DNA from: an uncultured Tenacibaculum sp.
Lineage (GTDB): Bacteria; Bacteroidota; Bacteroidia; Flavobacteriales; Flavobacteriaceae
DNA length: 64,000 bases
Direction: 5' to 3'
NCBI RefSeq assembly: GCF_947499065.1
Contig: NZ_CANMMT010000001.1
Coordinates: 310,001 to 374,000, forward strand
Part shown: piece after piece, positions 26,776 through 35,709 of the stretch
How positions within the stretch are numbered: the stretch's first letter is position 1
Layout of the letters: each line of letters starts with the position of its first letter
The notes under the pieces: generated by a model
Databases searched by the model: none
Seen by the model: only the letters and a program-made list of their open reading frames with translations
What the model was told of the DNA's origin: nothing
Program-made: the position numbers and the translations under genes

Positions 26776-27327
26776 TTACTCATTTTTACCTTTTATTGGT
26801 AGCGATACAATTGTTTTATCCCAACCTAAATACATTGTCAAATCGTTTTCTTTTCCTTCAAAAACAATTGAGAAATTTTTAATCGTTTTTTTTGTTTTAG
26901 AAACTTTAGCTTTTACTCTTACAACATCATCACTCTCATTATAAAAAAACGCTCCCCAAACATTTAAAGCAGTATTTAAAATTATTGTCCACTCTTTATC
27001 TCCTGGAATTGTAAACATTGAATAGGTTCCTGCTTCAACTGTTTTTCCTCCAAAAATCACATCTTTATAAAAAGTAATTTCGGCTGCTTCATTAGCTCCC
27101 GTTCTCCATATTTTTCCATTAGGAGCTAATTTTGACAAAGGTCTCTTCTTTAAATGTGGACGACTATAAATTACTTTTATTAGTTTATCTAATATTCTAG
27201 ATTTGCTAGGATATGTAGAAGCATCCATTGGGCTTTTATCTAACTTAGAAAATTTTTGTGCATTTACTTCATTTGAGAAAACTAAAGTAATTATAAAAAC
27301 TAAAGCTGTTAAAATAGTTTTTTTCAT
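26776..27327 (-). CDS. DUF2911 domain secreted protein
   Basis: The 183-residue protein has a signal peptide (1-23, ending NEVNA). The DUF2911 domain follows, with the recognisable stretch IYSRPHLKKRPLSKLAPNGKIWRTGANEA (only key parts: RPxxKxR, GxxWRTGAN), then AGTYSMFTIPGDKEWTIILN and a beta-rich end. The family is widespread in Bacteroidota and probably periplasmic; function is unknown. It has its own promoter (TAATTTTG on the minus strand at 27359-27366) and is convergent with the EamA gene. Confidence 0.85.
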   Translation of the reverse strand: MKKTILTALVFIITLVFSNEVNAQKFSKLDKSPMDASTYPSKSRILDKLIKVIYSRPHLKKRPLSKLAPNGKIWRTGANEAAEITFYKDVIFGGKTVEAGTYSMFTIPGDKEWTIILNTALNVWGAFFYNESDDVVRVKAKVSKTKKTIKNFSIVFEGKENDLTMYLGWDKTIVSLPIKGKNE

Positions 27328-27358
27328 GGGGTACTAATTTAAGGTGAATTCTAATTGT

Positions 27359-27366
27359 CAAAATTA
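27359..27366 (-). promoter_or_regulatory. -7 box of the DUF2911 gene
   Basis: TAATTTTG on the minus strand matches TAnnTTTG 31 bp before the start codon. Confidence 0.5.
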
Positions 27367-27405
27367 TATAAGCTAACGTAAAAATTCATTAAAATTATAT
27401 AAAAT

Positions 27406-28650
27406 TTATTCATCTAAAAGTATACCAAGTTTTTTTAATATCAATTCAAAAGCCAAAATTACCATTAAACTAACTCCAAAAAGAGGTAACAATAATCCTA
27501 ATAATAGTAACAAAACTATAACAACTGGACCTATTGTAAACTTTTTAGAAACTTTAGGAATTCCTAATTTCCCTTCAGGTTTTCTTATAATGTATGAGAC
27601 TATTGCTCCAACACTCATAATAGTTAATAAAATTGCAACTCCAAACATTAACCACCAATTCCAAACTCCAAACTGACCTTGATGGAATGCCATTACCCAC
27701 ATCCTTCCTCTCATTAAAAAACCAACATCACTCCAATTATGTTTTTTTACTAACTTACCTGAATACTGATCAAAATGTAACATTTTTTGCGCTTCTAAAT
27801 CAAATGTTTTGTTAGAAACACTAAACGTACTTTGAGCATTTTTAGGAAGTCCTATACTTACAACTCCTTTCAAGTTTTGTTGCATTCCAATAGCAACCAT
27901 TTCATCTAAAGTTAAAGCTTTTTCTGAAACAACTGATGTAAATCCTCTTCCACTCCATGTTTTCGGATAACCTGTATTTGTAAGCTTCTGTATTTTCTTA
28001 AAATTAGCACCAAAAACATCTGTCCATGGTAAGCCTCCCGCTAAAGTAATAAGCAATAATCCCGAAATCCAGAATCCAATTACTGCATGTAAATCTCTAA
28101 ACAAAATTCTTCTTCCTTCTTTGAGTCTAATTGTAAAAACTCCTTTTATACCTCTTTGAAATGGCCACCAAACATACAATCCTGTTATAATTAATACTAT
28201 CATCCAACTGGCTATCAACTCAACTAGTTTTGTTCCTATTTTACCTCCTAATAATTCTCCATGCAACTTTCTAATTGAATACATCCAAGTATCTTTTGGA
28301 GAGAATTTCCCAGAAACCTCAGCTGTATATGGGTTAACAAACAATGATTTTTTATGACTAAATCTACCCGAAACAAACTCAGTAGCTTTTTCTGAATTTA
28401 AAGACAACACCATACTATTGGGTTTCTTCTTCATTTGATTCTTTGCTATTTCCCATTGTTGTTGAAAAGAAATAGGTTTTTGAGGTATGATTTCTACATT
28501 TTCAAATTTCTTTTTGGCTTCTTTCTCTATTTTAGGATTAAACAAATAAACCGCTCCTGTTATTGACAAAATCAACACAAAAGGAAGTGATATAATTCCA
28601 GCAATAAAATGCCATTTCCACAACCATTGATTTAATTTTCTATTTTTCAT
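27406..28650 (-). CDS. PepSY-associated membrane protein (iron/metal-uptake type)
   Basis: The 414-residue inner-membrane protein of the PepSY_TM family has about four main helices: 15-37 (WHFIAGIISLPFVLILSITG), about 145-165, about 190-210 and two close helices near 330-405. PepSY segments lie between them (FQQQWEIAKNQM, LTLDEMVAIGMQQN). HFIAGI and HAVIGFW carry the conserved His residues thought to act in heme or ferric-siderophore reduction. It is the last gene of a minus-strand group that begins with a small Cys protein and includes a TonB receptor, so a role in periplasmic metal reduction is likely. Confidence 0.85.
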   Translation of the reverse strand: MKNRKLNQWLWKWHFIAGIISLPFVLILSITGAVYLFNPKIEKEAKKKFENVEIIPQKPISFQQQWEIAKNQMKKKPNSMVLSLNSEKATEFVSGRFSHKKSLFVNPYTAEVSGKFSPKDTWMYSIRKLHGELLGGKIGTKLVELIASWMIVLIITGLYVWWPFQRGIKGVFTIRLKEGRRILFRDLHAVIGFWISGLLLITLAGGLPWTDVFGANFKKIQKLTNTGYPKTWSGRGFTSVVSEKALTLDEMVAIGMQQNLKGVVSIGLPKNAQSTFSVSNKTFDLEAQKMLHFDQYSGKLVKKHNWSDVGFLMRGRMWVMAFHQGQFGVWNWWLMFGVAILLTIMSVGAIVSYIIRKPEGKLGIPKVSKKFTIGPVVIVLLLLLGLLLPLFGVSLMVILAFELILKKLGILLDE

Positions 28651-28662
28651 CTTGAATATTTT

Positions 28663-28694
28663 TTAACCTCATAGTTTTACTACTATGAGGTTAA
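28663..28694. other. Stem-loop between receptor and PepSY genes, no T-run
   Basis: A 13-bp stem (TTAACCTCATAGT / ACTATGAGGTTAA) has a 6-nt loop. On the minus strand, the direction of transcription, it is followed by A rather than T residues, so it is not a standard terminator. It could be an mRNA processing or stability element that lowers expression of the PepSY gene. Confidence 0.5.
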
Positions 28695-28714
28695 TTTTTA
28701 GCTATTACTTAGTA

Positions 28715-31063
28715 TTAAAAGTTATATTTCACTCCAAAATGAAATGCTCTTGGATTACCAATACTATACGTATTTTGCTTACTCCATCTACTGTATGAAG
28801 CTCTAACTGCATAAAGTTTATCAAAAATATTCAATGCTTGTCCCCAAATTTCAAAATGCTTGTAAGTATAATTTGCTCTAAAGTTGAAAATATTATGCCC
28901 TCCATATTTAGAAGTTCCTAAAATGTCTCCTCCAGAAGTATCTTTTCCTATTACAGCTTGCCCTTCAAAACTTGTGTTATATTCTCCAATTTGCTCATGC
29001 TCTAATGTTAAAAGCAAATCAGATATTGGCTTATAATTTAAAGAAGCTGTACTTATATAATTTGGAGCCGTTTGCATATCTGTATTAGAATAATCTACAT
29101 TGTTTTCAAAAAATGATAAGTATCCATGTGTAGCATAACTTCCACTATAATTAACAAATAAATTAGGCAGCACATTATATCGTAGCCCTAATTCAACTCC
29201 CGTAGAACGTGTTTTTCCTGCGTTTTTTTGAATAAAATTTCCTGAAGTATCTCTAATAGAAACTAATCTATTGATACCATCTAATTGGTATATCGCTATA
29301 TCTACCTTTAATTTCGATGGTATTGAATAATATGCTCCTAGTTCATAATTATGAAATTCTGCTGGTTTTAAAGTAAATGCATTTCCTGTAGTATTCTTCC
29401 CATTTCTGAATAAAGTTCCCACTTGTGGTGGTGTAAATCCTTTTGAGTAATTAGAATAAATCCCCGCTCTCTTTGTTAAATTTAGATTCACTCCTAGCTT
29501 AGGTGAAAAGTTTGCATAGGTTACTTTAGTATCTTGAACTCCAGAATTAACTTCATCTAAATTATCATAATCGTATGTAAAACCATCGTAACGTAAAGCT
29601 CCAGTTAGTTTTACTTTTTCTATGGGTGAAATTTCAAATTGTGCATATCCTGCGTAATTAAATATATCTGCTTGATATTTTAAGATATAATCTCCATTTT
29701 TAACCGAGTAATCAATATTTTGAGCAGTCGCTACATCTACAACAACATCGATATTTTCTGCCTGATAAGTTTGAGGTGAAAAATCGGTAGTTGCTCCAAC
29801 TATTAAACTAGAATTTGCAAAATTAAAATCGATTTTATGCTGAATTAAACCTACATAACTTTTAAACTTATTAGAATTGATTTCTCCTCTTCCAGTTCCA
29901 TCTAACACACCACTAACTCTATTTTGTCTAATTCTGTATGATGGTATTTGGTTCATTTCATTATTTCTGTAAATGAAATTGAACGATGTTTTATTAGATT
30001 CATTCCAATACTTATCTAATGTAGAACGAAATCTAAATGCTTTAGCTTCTCTTTCAGTAAATGTTTGATTACTTTCATAATTTCCATCTGTATAATTTTT
30101 CTCAGAAATAGAACCAGACATATCAGATCTATAATCGATATAAGTTAAGCTATTAGTCCATTTCAAACTTTCAGAAAAATCATTTACATTTTTAAATGAA
30201 ACAGCTGTTTTTTCATAATCTGAATGTCCAACCACTCCATTATCTCTACGTATATGATGTCCTCCCACATAAAAACCATACTTTTCATTTACTGTTGTAG
30301 AAGCTTCTAATTCGTATTTTGTTAGTCCCAAATCATTTATTTGAAATCCTACAGAACCTCCAAAGTCTTTTCTAGGATTTTTAGTAATAAAATTGAAACT
30401 TCCTCCAATAGCTTCACTTCCATAAATACTCGATGCTGGTCCTTTTAATACTTCAACTCTACCAAAAGTTGTATTGTTCATTTCCAATAATGCATTGTGA
30501 TTAAACACTGCTACTGGACGTATTGGCAAACCATCTTCTACATATAAAAACAACGATTTTGTTGATATTGGCGAACGTGTTGCCATAAAATGTTGTTCGT
30601 TACTAGAAGCTTTTGAGGTGCTCATAAATACCCCTGGCACTTGATTTACTAATTGTTCTATTCCGAAAGCTTTGGTTTCTTGAATTTGTTTTTCAGTTAG
30701 TAAACCTATAGATGCCGAAACTTCTTGCCTCTTTTGTGTTTCTCTACTTGCTGAAACAATAACTTCTTCTAAACTTTCTATTACTTGCTTTAAAACAATA
30801 AGGTTATTATTGCTTAACTGCATTTTTTTTGTTTCATAACCTATACTTGATATTTGAACAGTTCCTTCTTCTAATTTTATAGAGAAGTTTCCTTCAATAT
30901 CCGTTATGGTTCCTTTGTTTTTATTTGTTAGTGATATAACTGTAGCTCCTACAATTGGATTATTTTGATTGTTTACTACTTTACCTTTGAATATTGTTTG
31001 TGAAAAACCGTTAAGTATAGGCAATAGTAACCCTAGGCATATAAATAATGCTTGCTTTTTCAT
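28715..31063 (-). CDS. TonB-dependent receptor for a metal complex
   Basis: The 782-residue receptor has a signal peptide (1-21), a CarboxypepD-regulatory-like domain (about 25-95, FKGKVVNNQNNPIVGATVI), a plug (about 110-225) and a barrel ending HFGVKYNF. The plug has FLYVEDGLPIRPVAVFNHN and EVLKGPASSIYGSEAIGG, the classical plug of siderophore/metal receptors. Shorter than glycan receptors and without a SusD partner, it fits iron- or copper-complex uptake. It lies between a Met/His-rich outer-membrane protein (33 bp upstream) and a PepSY protein. Confidence 0.9.
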   Translation of the reverse strand: MKKQALFICLGLLLPILNGFSQTIFKGKVVNNQNNPIVGATVISLTNKNKGTITDIEGNFSIKLEEGTVQISSIGYETKKMQLSNNNLIVLKQVIESLEEVIVSASRETQKRQEVSASIGLLTEKQIQETKAFGIEQLVNQVPGVFMSTSKASSNEQHFMATRSPISTKSLFLYVEDGLPIRPVAVFNHNALLEMNNTTFGRVEVLKGPASSIYGSEAIGGSFNFITKNPRKDFGGSVGFQINDLGLTKYELEASTTVNEKYGFYVGGHHIRRDNGVVGHSDYEKTAVSFKNVNDFSESLKWTNSLTYIDYRSDMSGSISEKNYTDGNYESNQTFTEREAKAFRFRSTLDKYWNESNKTSFNFIYRNNEMNQIPSYRIRQNRVSGVLDGTGRGEINSNKFKSYVGLIQHKIDFNFANSSLIVGATTDFSPQTYQAENIDVVVDVATAQNIDYSVKNGDYILKYQADIFNYAGYAQFEISPIEKVKLTGALRYDGFTYDYDNLDEVNSGVQDTKVTYANFSPKLGVNLNLTKRAGIYSNYSKGFTPPQVGTLFRNGKNTTGNAFTLKPAEFHNYELGAYYSIPSKLKVDIAIYQLDGINRLVSIRDTSGNFIQKNAGKTRSTGVELGLRYNVLPNLFVNYSGSYATHGYLSFFENNVDYSNTDMQTAPNYISTASLNYKPISDLLLTLEHEQIGEYNTSFEGQAVIGKDTSGGDILGTSKYGGHNIFNFRANYTYKHFEIWGQALNIFDKLYAVRASYSRWSKQNTYSIGNPRAFHFGVKYNF

Positions 31064-31096
31064 AATGAAAAATAACTTGATATGTTTAATTAAAAT

Positions 31097-32143
31097 CTAT
31101 AAAGAATACTGTAGTCCCGCTGTAATTGTTTCTTTATTTTTTAACTGAATTCCGTTTAAGTTTTGATATAATGGAGTACTAAATTCAAATCCAAATCGAA
31201 GGTTTTTTAATGAACCTTTAAAAGCATATACATTAAAACCTAAACCTCCATTGATAAATTTCCCTCCAGAATTCATTGTATCTGCAGTAGTAACCATCAT
31301 AGGATTTAAATTAGGATTTCTTCCATTAATTGAACTTACAATTAACCCTTCTAAACGAGCTGAAAAACTTAACCATTGGTGAGTTTTAACTGCAAACCAA
31401 GAATTTAAACTGTAACGATTTCCTAAAGAATAATCATACTCATTTTTCCCAAAACGATATGTTGCTTTTAACTGACTTCCCCAAGAAACAGTTTCTGCTT
31501 GCCCCAAGTATGTTAACCCTAAGTCTGCATCATAAGTTCCACTTCCTATTTGCATTGGATATGGTAATTGAATTTTATTTGGATTTGACATAGGTGTTAC
31601 ATCTTTTGCATTTAATTCTCCTGTAGGAATAGAAATACCAACATTAGCATGTAACGAGCCTCTATTTTCGTTGATAAACTTATATAACATCCCTAGTTTT
31701 ATATCTCCTAAACCAGACGAAGAAGTTGAAAAAGGCATAATCATTCCAGTCATCATGTTGCGCATTTGTAAATCCATATCGTTTTCAATATAATTTACCA
31801 TTGCCATTAAGGTAACTTTATCAGATGGTGCATACATAGCTCCTAGCATATGCATTTTCATTGGCATTGAAAGTGGTGTTACCATATAGCCAGCATTATG
31901 TGCTTCTATATTTGAAATAGCATCACTTCCTTTTTGTAATCCCTCCATATTCATATACATAAATCTATACGAAAACATTACCTCTCCTTTATGGTGATAA
32001 TGGTCTCCCATTACACTTATTGGTGCATGACCATCTGGTCTATTAGATTTCCATTCGTTTTTATGTTCAGTTGCTTCTTGAGCATTTATTATTTGTGATA
32101 AGGATATAAGAATCCCTGTAAAGATGATTTTTGATAATTTCAT
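31097..32143 (-). CDS. Met/His-rich outer-membrane protein, phenol-MetA-type transporter family
   Basis: The 348-residue protein has a signal peptide (1-21, ending IINA) and a beta-barrel ending AGLQYSL, similar to the family labelled MetA pathway of phenol degradation. The N-terminal part is unusually rich in Met and His: ISVMGDHYHHKGEVMF, FMYMNMEG, MPMKMHMLGAM and MRNMMTGMIM. Such runs bind soft metals, and related proteins sit in copper loci. It is probably the second gene of the metal operon. A copper rather than iron role is inferred from composition. Confidence 0.75.
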   Translation of the reverse strand: MKLSKIIFTGILISLSQIINAQEATEHKNEWKSNRPDGHAPISVMGDHYHHKGEVMFSYRFMYMNMEGLQKGSDAISNIEAHNAGYMVTPLSMPMKMHMLGAMYAPSDKVTLMAMVNYIENDMDLQMRNMMTGMIMPFSTSSSGLGDIKLGMLYKFINENRGSLHANVGISIPTGELNAKDVTPMSNPNKIQLPYPMQIGSGTYDADLGLTYLGQAETVSWGSQLKATYRFGKNEYDYSLGNRYSLNSWFAVKTHQWLSFSARLEGLIVSSINGRNPNLNPMMVTTADTMNSGGKFINGGLGFNVYAFKGSLKNLRFGFEFSTPLYQNLNGIQLKNKETITAGLQYSL

Positions 32144-32231
32144 CAGTTATGTTTTTAAATTTTACAATAGTATTTTAGTCTATTTATCTATTAAGACAAA
32201 TAGCTTTTTATTAAAGGCGTTTATGTAAAAT

Positions 32232-32600
32232 TTATACAGTAGGTGGGTGGAAAATTGTATTTGAAAATAAATAAGAATACTTATTATTGTAAGAAAATAA
32301 TTGTTTTGCATTATTAAAAAGAACTTTTTCTTCTTTTACTGAAAGTAATTCAACAAAACCTATAGGGTATTCTTCTATATTTATTCGTAACGATTTAAAA
32401 TCATCATCTTGTTGCTTTTCTAGCTTTTTCATTAATTGACATTTACCATTACATCCTAGGTCTGGCTTGTCTTTATTAATACACAAAACCTTCGATATAT
32501 AATCATAGTTTATTGCGTACTCAACAAACGGTGTTATTGGTCGTAACATCGCAATTGTGTACAACAAAACAAATAAATATATGCCTAGTTTTTGTAACAA
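32232..32600 (-). CDS. Small membrane-anchored Cys-motif protein, first gene of metal operon
   Basis: The 122-residue protein starts at a TTG (32600), 24 bp after a good -7 box. An N-terminal membrane helix (LGIYLFVLLYTIAMLRPITPF) is followed by two Cys sites, KVLCINKDKP and LGCNGKCQLMKKL, and it ends in IFHPPTV. I know similar unannotated small proteins (CNGKCQL and a terminal HPP) next to Bacteroidota metal receptors; they have no established function. Cys and His could bind a transition metal in the periplasm. An 88-bp gap separates it from the Met/His-rich gene. Confidence 0.7.
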   Translation of the reverse strand: MLQKLGIYLFVLLYTIAMLRPITPFVEYAINYDYISKVLCINKDKPDLGCNGKCQLMKKLEKQQDDDFKSLRINIEEYPIGFVELLSVKEEKVLFNNAKQLFSYNNKYSYLFSNTIFHPPTV

Positions 32601-32624
32601 AATGATTTTGAAATCTTAGAAGTG

Positions 32625-32632
32625 CAAAGATA
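32625..32632 (-). promoter_or_regulatory. -7 box of the metal operon
   Basis: Minus-strand TATCTTTG is an exact TAnnTTTG match, 24 bp before the TTG start at 32600. Confidence 0.6.
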
Positions 32633-32701
32633 CTTCAAGTTGTTTTTTTTCTCAATAAAAAGAGGTAGAAATATTATTTTAATTTGTTCTAAATAAATTG
32701 C

Positions 32702-32709
32702 TATATTTG
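32702..32709 (+). promoter_or_regulatory. -7 box of the Cys-rich small gene
   Basis: TATATTTG matches TAnnTTTG, with a TTG 15 bp upstream (32684-32686). It lies 17 bp before the ATG at 32727 and supports that this small ORF is expressed. Confidence 0.6.
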
Positions 32710-32726
32710 CACCAGATTTTAGAAAT

Positions 32727-32915
32727 ATGATTGTCTTTTATACTGAAAATAAAAAGGTTACACCAATTGTTCCTATTCAAAAAGAAACAGCATGCTCTAC
32801 AGCTTGTGCGTCCAACTGTATAAAACCTAAAAGTAAATGTTGCAATAAGTACCAAAAAAAAGGCATCAACTGTAAGCGATGCCCTTTAACTTTTAATGTA
32901 AAAATAGCTTCTTAA
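32727..32915 (+). CDS. 62-residue cysteine-rich protein
   Basis: The small protein has seven Cys in 34 residues: CSTACASNC, KCC and CKRC, interspersed with Lys. It has no signal peptide, so it is probably cytoplasmic. Spacing resembles a small metallothionein-like or metal-sensing protein more than a known zinc finger; I cannot name a family. A good promoter precedes it. It is divergent from the metal operon and its stop codon abuts the tyrS stop codon on the other strand. The setting favours a link to metal handling. Confidence 0.65.
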   Translation: MIVFYTENKKVTPIVPIQKETACSTACASNCIKPKSKCCNKYQKKGINCKRCPLTFNVKIAS

Positions 32916-32928
32916 TTAAGCTACTTTT
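32901..32928. terminator. Hairpin over the abutting stop codons
   Basis: Stem AAAATAGCTT / AAGCTACTTT (one mismatch) with loop CTTAATTA spans the last codons and stops of both the Cys-rich gene and tyrS. T-rich flanks make it a plausible bidirectional terminator inside coding sequence. Confidence 0.5.
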
Positions 32929-34208
32929 AATAAGAAATAACTCTTTTTTCCACGTTGTAATAACACATACTTATCAGCAATTAAATCATTTGCTGTAATT
33001 ACGTAATCGTCTTTAACTTTTTCTTTATTAACAGAAACGGCATTCTCTTTTAATGCTCTACGTGCATCTCCATTGGATTTTAAAAAGCTTGTTTTACCCG
33101 CTAAAGCATCAATCATAGATAATCCTTCTGAAATATCTGACTTAGATACTTCTGCTTGTGGTACTCCATCAAAAACATCTAAGAATGTTTGTTCATCTAA
33201 TGATTTTAAATCTTCTGCTGTTGATTTTCTAAATAAAATATTAGAAGCAGCAATTGCTTTATCATATTCTTCACGACCATGAACTAATACAGTAACTTCT
33301 TCTCCTAATCGCTTTTGTAAGGTACGAACATCTGGTGCTTTCTTATGTTCTTCCACTAAAGCATCTATAGTTTCTTTATCTAAGAATGTAAATATCTTAA
33401 TATACTTTTCAGCATCTTCATCAGAAGTATTAAACCAGTATTGGTAGAATTTGTAAGCTGAAGTTCTTTTAGCATCTAACCACACATTTCCTCCTTCAGA
33501 CTTTCCAAATTTAGAACCATCAGACTTTGTAATTAATGGACATGTAATTGCATATCCTTTTCCTCCACCTATTCTTCTAATTAATTCTGTTCCTGTAGTA
33601 ATATTACCCCACTGATCAGAACCTCCCATTTGTAAAGTTGCTGAATTTTCTCTGTAAAGGTGCAAGAAATCATATCCTTGTACCATTTGATAAGTAAACT
33701 CTGTAAAAGACATTCCCTCTTTAGATTCTGAACCAATTCGGTTTTTTACAGAATCTTTAGCCATCATATAATTTACTGTAATGTGCTTACCAACATCACG
33801 AATAAACTCTAAGAATGAAATCTCTTTCATCCAATCATAATTGTTTACTAAAATAGCAGCATTATCTACATCAGATTCGAAATCTAAGAAATGTTGCAAT
33901 TGTGCTTTTACACATTCTTGATTATGACGTAATGTTTTTTCATCTAATAAATTACGCTCCGATGATTTTCCTGAAGGATCACCAATCATACCTGTTGCTC
34001 CACCAACTAAAGCAATTGGTCTATGTCCACATCTCTGATAATGTGCCAATAACATTATAGGAACTAAGTTACCTATGTGAAGTGAATCTGCTGTTGGATC
34101 GAAACCAACATAAGCACTACGCATTTCCTCTAGTAAATGCTCTTCTGTTCCAGGCATGCTATCATGTAACATTCCTCTCCATTTTAACTCTTCAATAAAA
34201 TTTTTCAT
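32916..34208 (-). CDS. tyrS: Tyrosyl-tRNA synthetase
   Basis: This class I synthetase charges tRNA-Tyr, 430 residues from the [12 protein letters not shown] start. An ATG at 34247 is upstream of the -7 box at 34230-34237, so it is excluded; an ATG two codons earlier (34214) is also possible. The HIGH-type motif is in [13 protein letters not shown], the tyrosine pocket has GGSDQWGNI, and the KMSKS-type loop is [13 protein letters not shown]. The C-terminal S4-like domain ends [10 protein letters not shown]. It is divergent from the epimerase gene. Confidence 0.96.
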   Translation of the reverse strand: MKNFIEELKWRGMLHDSMPGTEEHLLEEMRSAYVGFDPTADSLHIGNLVPIMLLAHYQRCGHRPIALVGGATGMIGDPSGKSSERNLLDEKTLRHNQECVKAQLQHFLDFESDVDNAAILVNNYDWMKEISFLEFIRDVGKHITVNYMMAKDSVKNRIGSESKEGMSFTEFTYQMVQGYDFLHLYRENSATLQMGGSDQWGNITTGTELIRRIGGGKGYAITCPLITKSDGSKFGKSEGGNVWLDAKRTSAYKFYQYWFNTSDEDAEKYIKIFTFLDKETIDALVEEHKKAPDVRTLQKRLGEEVTVLVHGREEYDKAIAASNILFRKSTAEDLKSLDEQTFLDVFDGVPQAEVSKSDISEGLSMIDALAGKTSFLKSNGDARRALKENAVSVNKEKVKDDYVITANDLIADKYVLLQRGKKSYFLLKVA

Positions 34209-34229
34209 CGTCATAAATTTATCAGTCAG

Positions 34230-34237
34230 CAAAGATA
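34230..34237 (-). promoter_or_regulatory. -7 box of tyrS
   Basis: Minus-strand TATCTTTG is a perfect TAnnTTTG match, 15-21 bp before the two possible ATG starts. Confidence 0.6.
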
Positions 34238-34270
34238 ACTTTATCAACCAAAAAAAACTAAATTCGCTTT

Positions 34271-35272
34271 ATGATTTTAGTTACTGGGGGAACTGGGCTT
34301 GTTGGCTCACATTTATTATTCAATTTAGTCCAAAAAGAGAAAGCCATTAGGGCTATATATAGAACTAATGAGAAAAAAGAATATGTTAAAAAAATATTCT
34401 CTTATTATACCGATGATGTTGATCAATACTTTTCTAAAATAGAATGGGTGATTTCAGATATTACTGATGTTTTTTCACTTGAATCCGTTTTTAAAGGTAT
34501 AACTGAAGTATATCATTGTGCTGCACTAGTTTCTTTTGACCCAAAAGATTATAGAAAAATGCGTCAAGTTAATATTGATGGTACTGCCAATATGATTAAT
34601 TTTTCTATTGAGAATAATATTGAAAAGTTCTGTTTTGTAAGCTCTATTGCTGCCGTAGGTGATTCTATAAATGGTAAACCTATTAATGAAGAAAATGAGT
34701 GGTCGGATAATAGTGACAATAATGATTACTCCATTACAAAATATGGTGCTGAAATGGAGGTTTGGAGAGGTAGTCAAGAAGGATTAGATGTGGTAATTGT
34801 AAACCCTGGTGTTATTTTAGGAAGTGGATTTTGGAGTGAAGGTTCTAGCAAATTATTCTCGCAAGTTTATAATGGTTTTAAGTTTTATACTGAAGGAGTT
34901 ACCGGTTTTGTTCATGTAGAAGACGTTGTAAAAACCATGGTACTGTTAATGGAGTCTAATATTAAAAATGAGCGTTTTATTCTAGTTTCAGAAAACAAAT
35001 CGTTTAAAGATATTTTATTTTCTATTGCTGATGGATTTAATAAAAAGAGACCATCTATAAAAAGTAGTAAATTATTAATGGCTATTATTTGGAGACTTGA
35101 TTGGCTATTAACCAAATTAACTGGAAAAAAACCTTTATTAACTAAGAATTCAGCTAAATCGTCACTTAATAAATCTTATTATACTTCTCAAAAAATTGAA
35201 GAAGCATTAAACTTCAAATTTGCCAAAATTAATTCAGCTATTTTAAAAATTTGTAAAGACTTTACCTATTAA
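34271..35272 (+). CDS. NAD-dependent epimerase/dehydratase (extended SDR)
   Basis: The 333-residue protein opens with the Rossmann motif TGGTGLVGSHL (5-15). VYHCAALVSFDP follows, then the active-site Tyr-Lys in DYSITKYGAE (Y-x-x-x-K form) and NPGVILGSGFW. This is the extended short-chain dehydrogenase family that includes sugar epimerases and dihydroflavonol-reductase-like enzymes; the substrate is unknown. Only 62 bp separate it from tyrS on the other strand. Its 3' end overlaps the DUF4296 gene by 4 bp in convergent orientation. Confidence 0.88.
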   Translation: MILVTGGTGLVGSHLLFNLVQKEKAIRAIYRTNEKKEYVKKIFSYYTDDVDQYFSKIEWVISDITDVFSLESVFKGITEVYHCAALVSFDPKDYRKMRQVNIDGTANMINFSIENNIEKFCFVSSIAAVGDSINGKPINEENEWSDNSDNNDYSITKYGAEMEVWRGSQEGLDVVIVNPGVILGSGFWSEGSSKLFSQVYNGFKFYTEGVTGFVHVEDVVKTMVLLMESNIKNERFILVSENKSFKDILFSIADGFNKKRPSIKSSKLLMAIIWRLDWLLTKLTGKKPLLTKNSAKSSLNKSYYTSQKIEEALNFKFAKINSAILKICKDFTY

Positions 35273-35709
35273 TTATTTAATAATTTTTCGTTTTTCTTAA
35301 TTAATTCTAACGATAATTCTTCTTTACTAGGTTTTTTATGAGGCATCTTATTATTAATAGAATCTTTGGCTTCTTGTTTCTCAGTATATATATTCTGAAG
35401 AGAATCTAGATTAGACTTTACACTATTAAGTATATCGGTATATTCTTCTATTTTAGAAGTATAATAATCATTACTAGTATCAAAACGCGTACTATCTATC
35501 TTGTACTTCTCATACACTAGAACGACATAATTTTGTTCCTTTTTTAAAAACTTATTCTTAACGTTTTTAGCTGATGAAGCAATATACATATCGGTTAACA
35601 AGGAAATCATAGAATCCTTAGGTATTAAATCTTTAGGCTTCTTGTAAATAGTGTTACTAGTACAAGAAGCTAAAAATAAAAGAACTGTTATGTATAAAAT
35701 TTTTCTCAT
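35269..35709 (-). CDS. DUF4296 lipoprotein
   Basis: The 146-residue lipoprotein has its lipobox in LFLASC (Cys about 16). The DUF4296 region follows (PKDSMISLLTDMYIASSAKN) and then a helical tail rich in Lys and Glu (VLVYEKYKIDSTRFDTS). Function is unknown. It begins one base after the dihydroorotase stop, so they are translationally coupled, an order common in Flavobacteriaceae. It overlaps the SDR gene by 4 bp at the end. Confidence 0.87.
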   Translation of the reverse strand: MRKILYITVLLFLASCTSNTIYKKPKDLIPKDSMISLLTDMYIASSAKNVKNKFLKKEQNYVVLVYEKYKIDSTRFDTSNDYYTSKIEEYTDILNSVKSNLDSLQNIYTEKQEAKDSINNKMPHKKPSKEELSLELIKKNEKLLNN

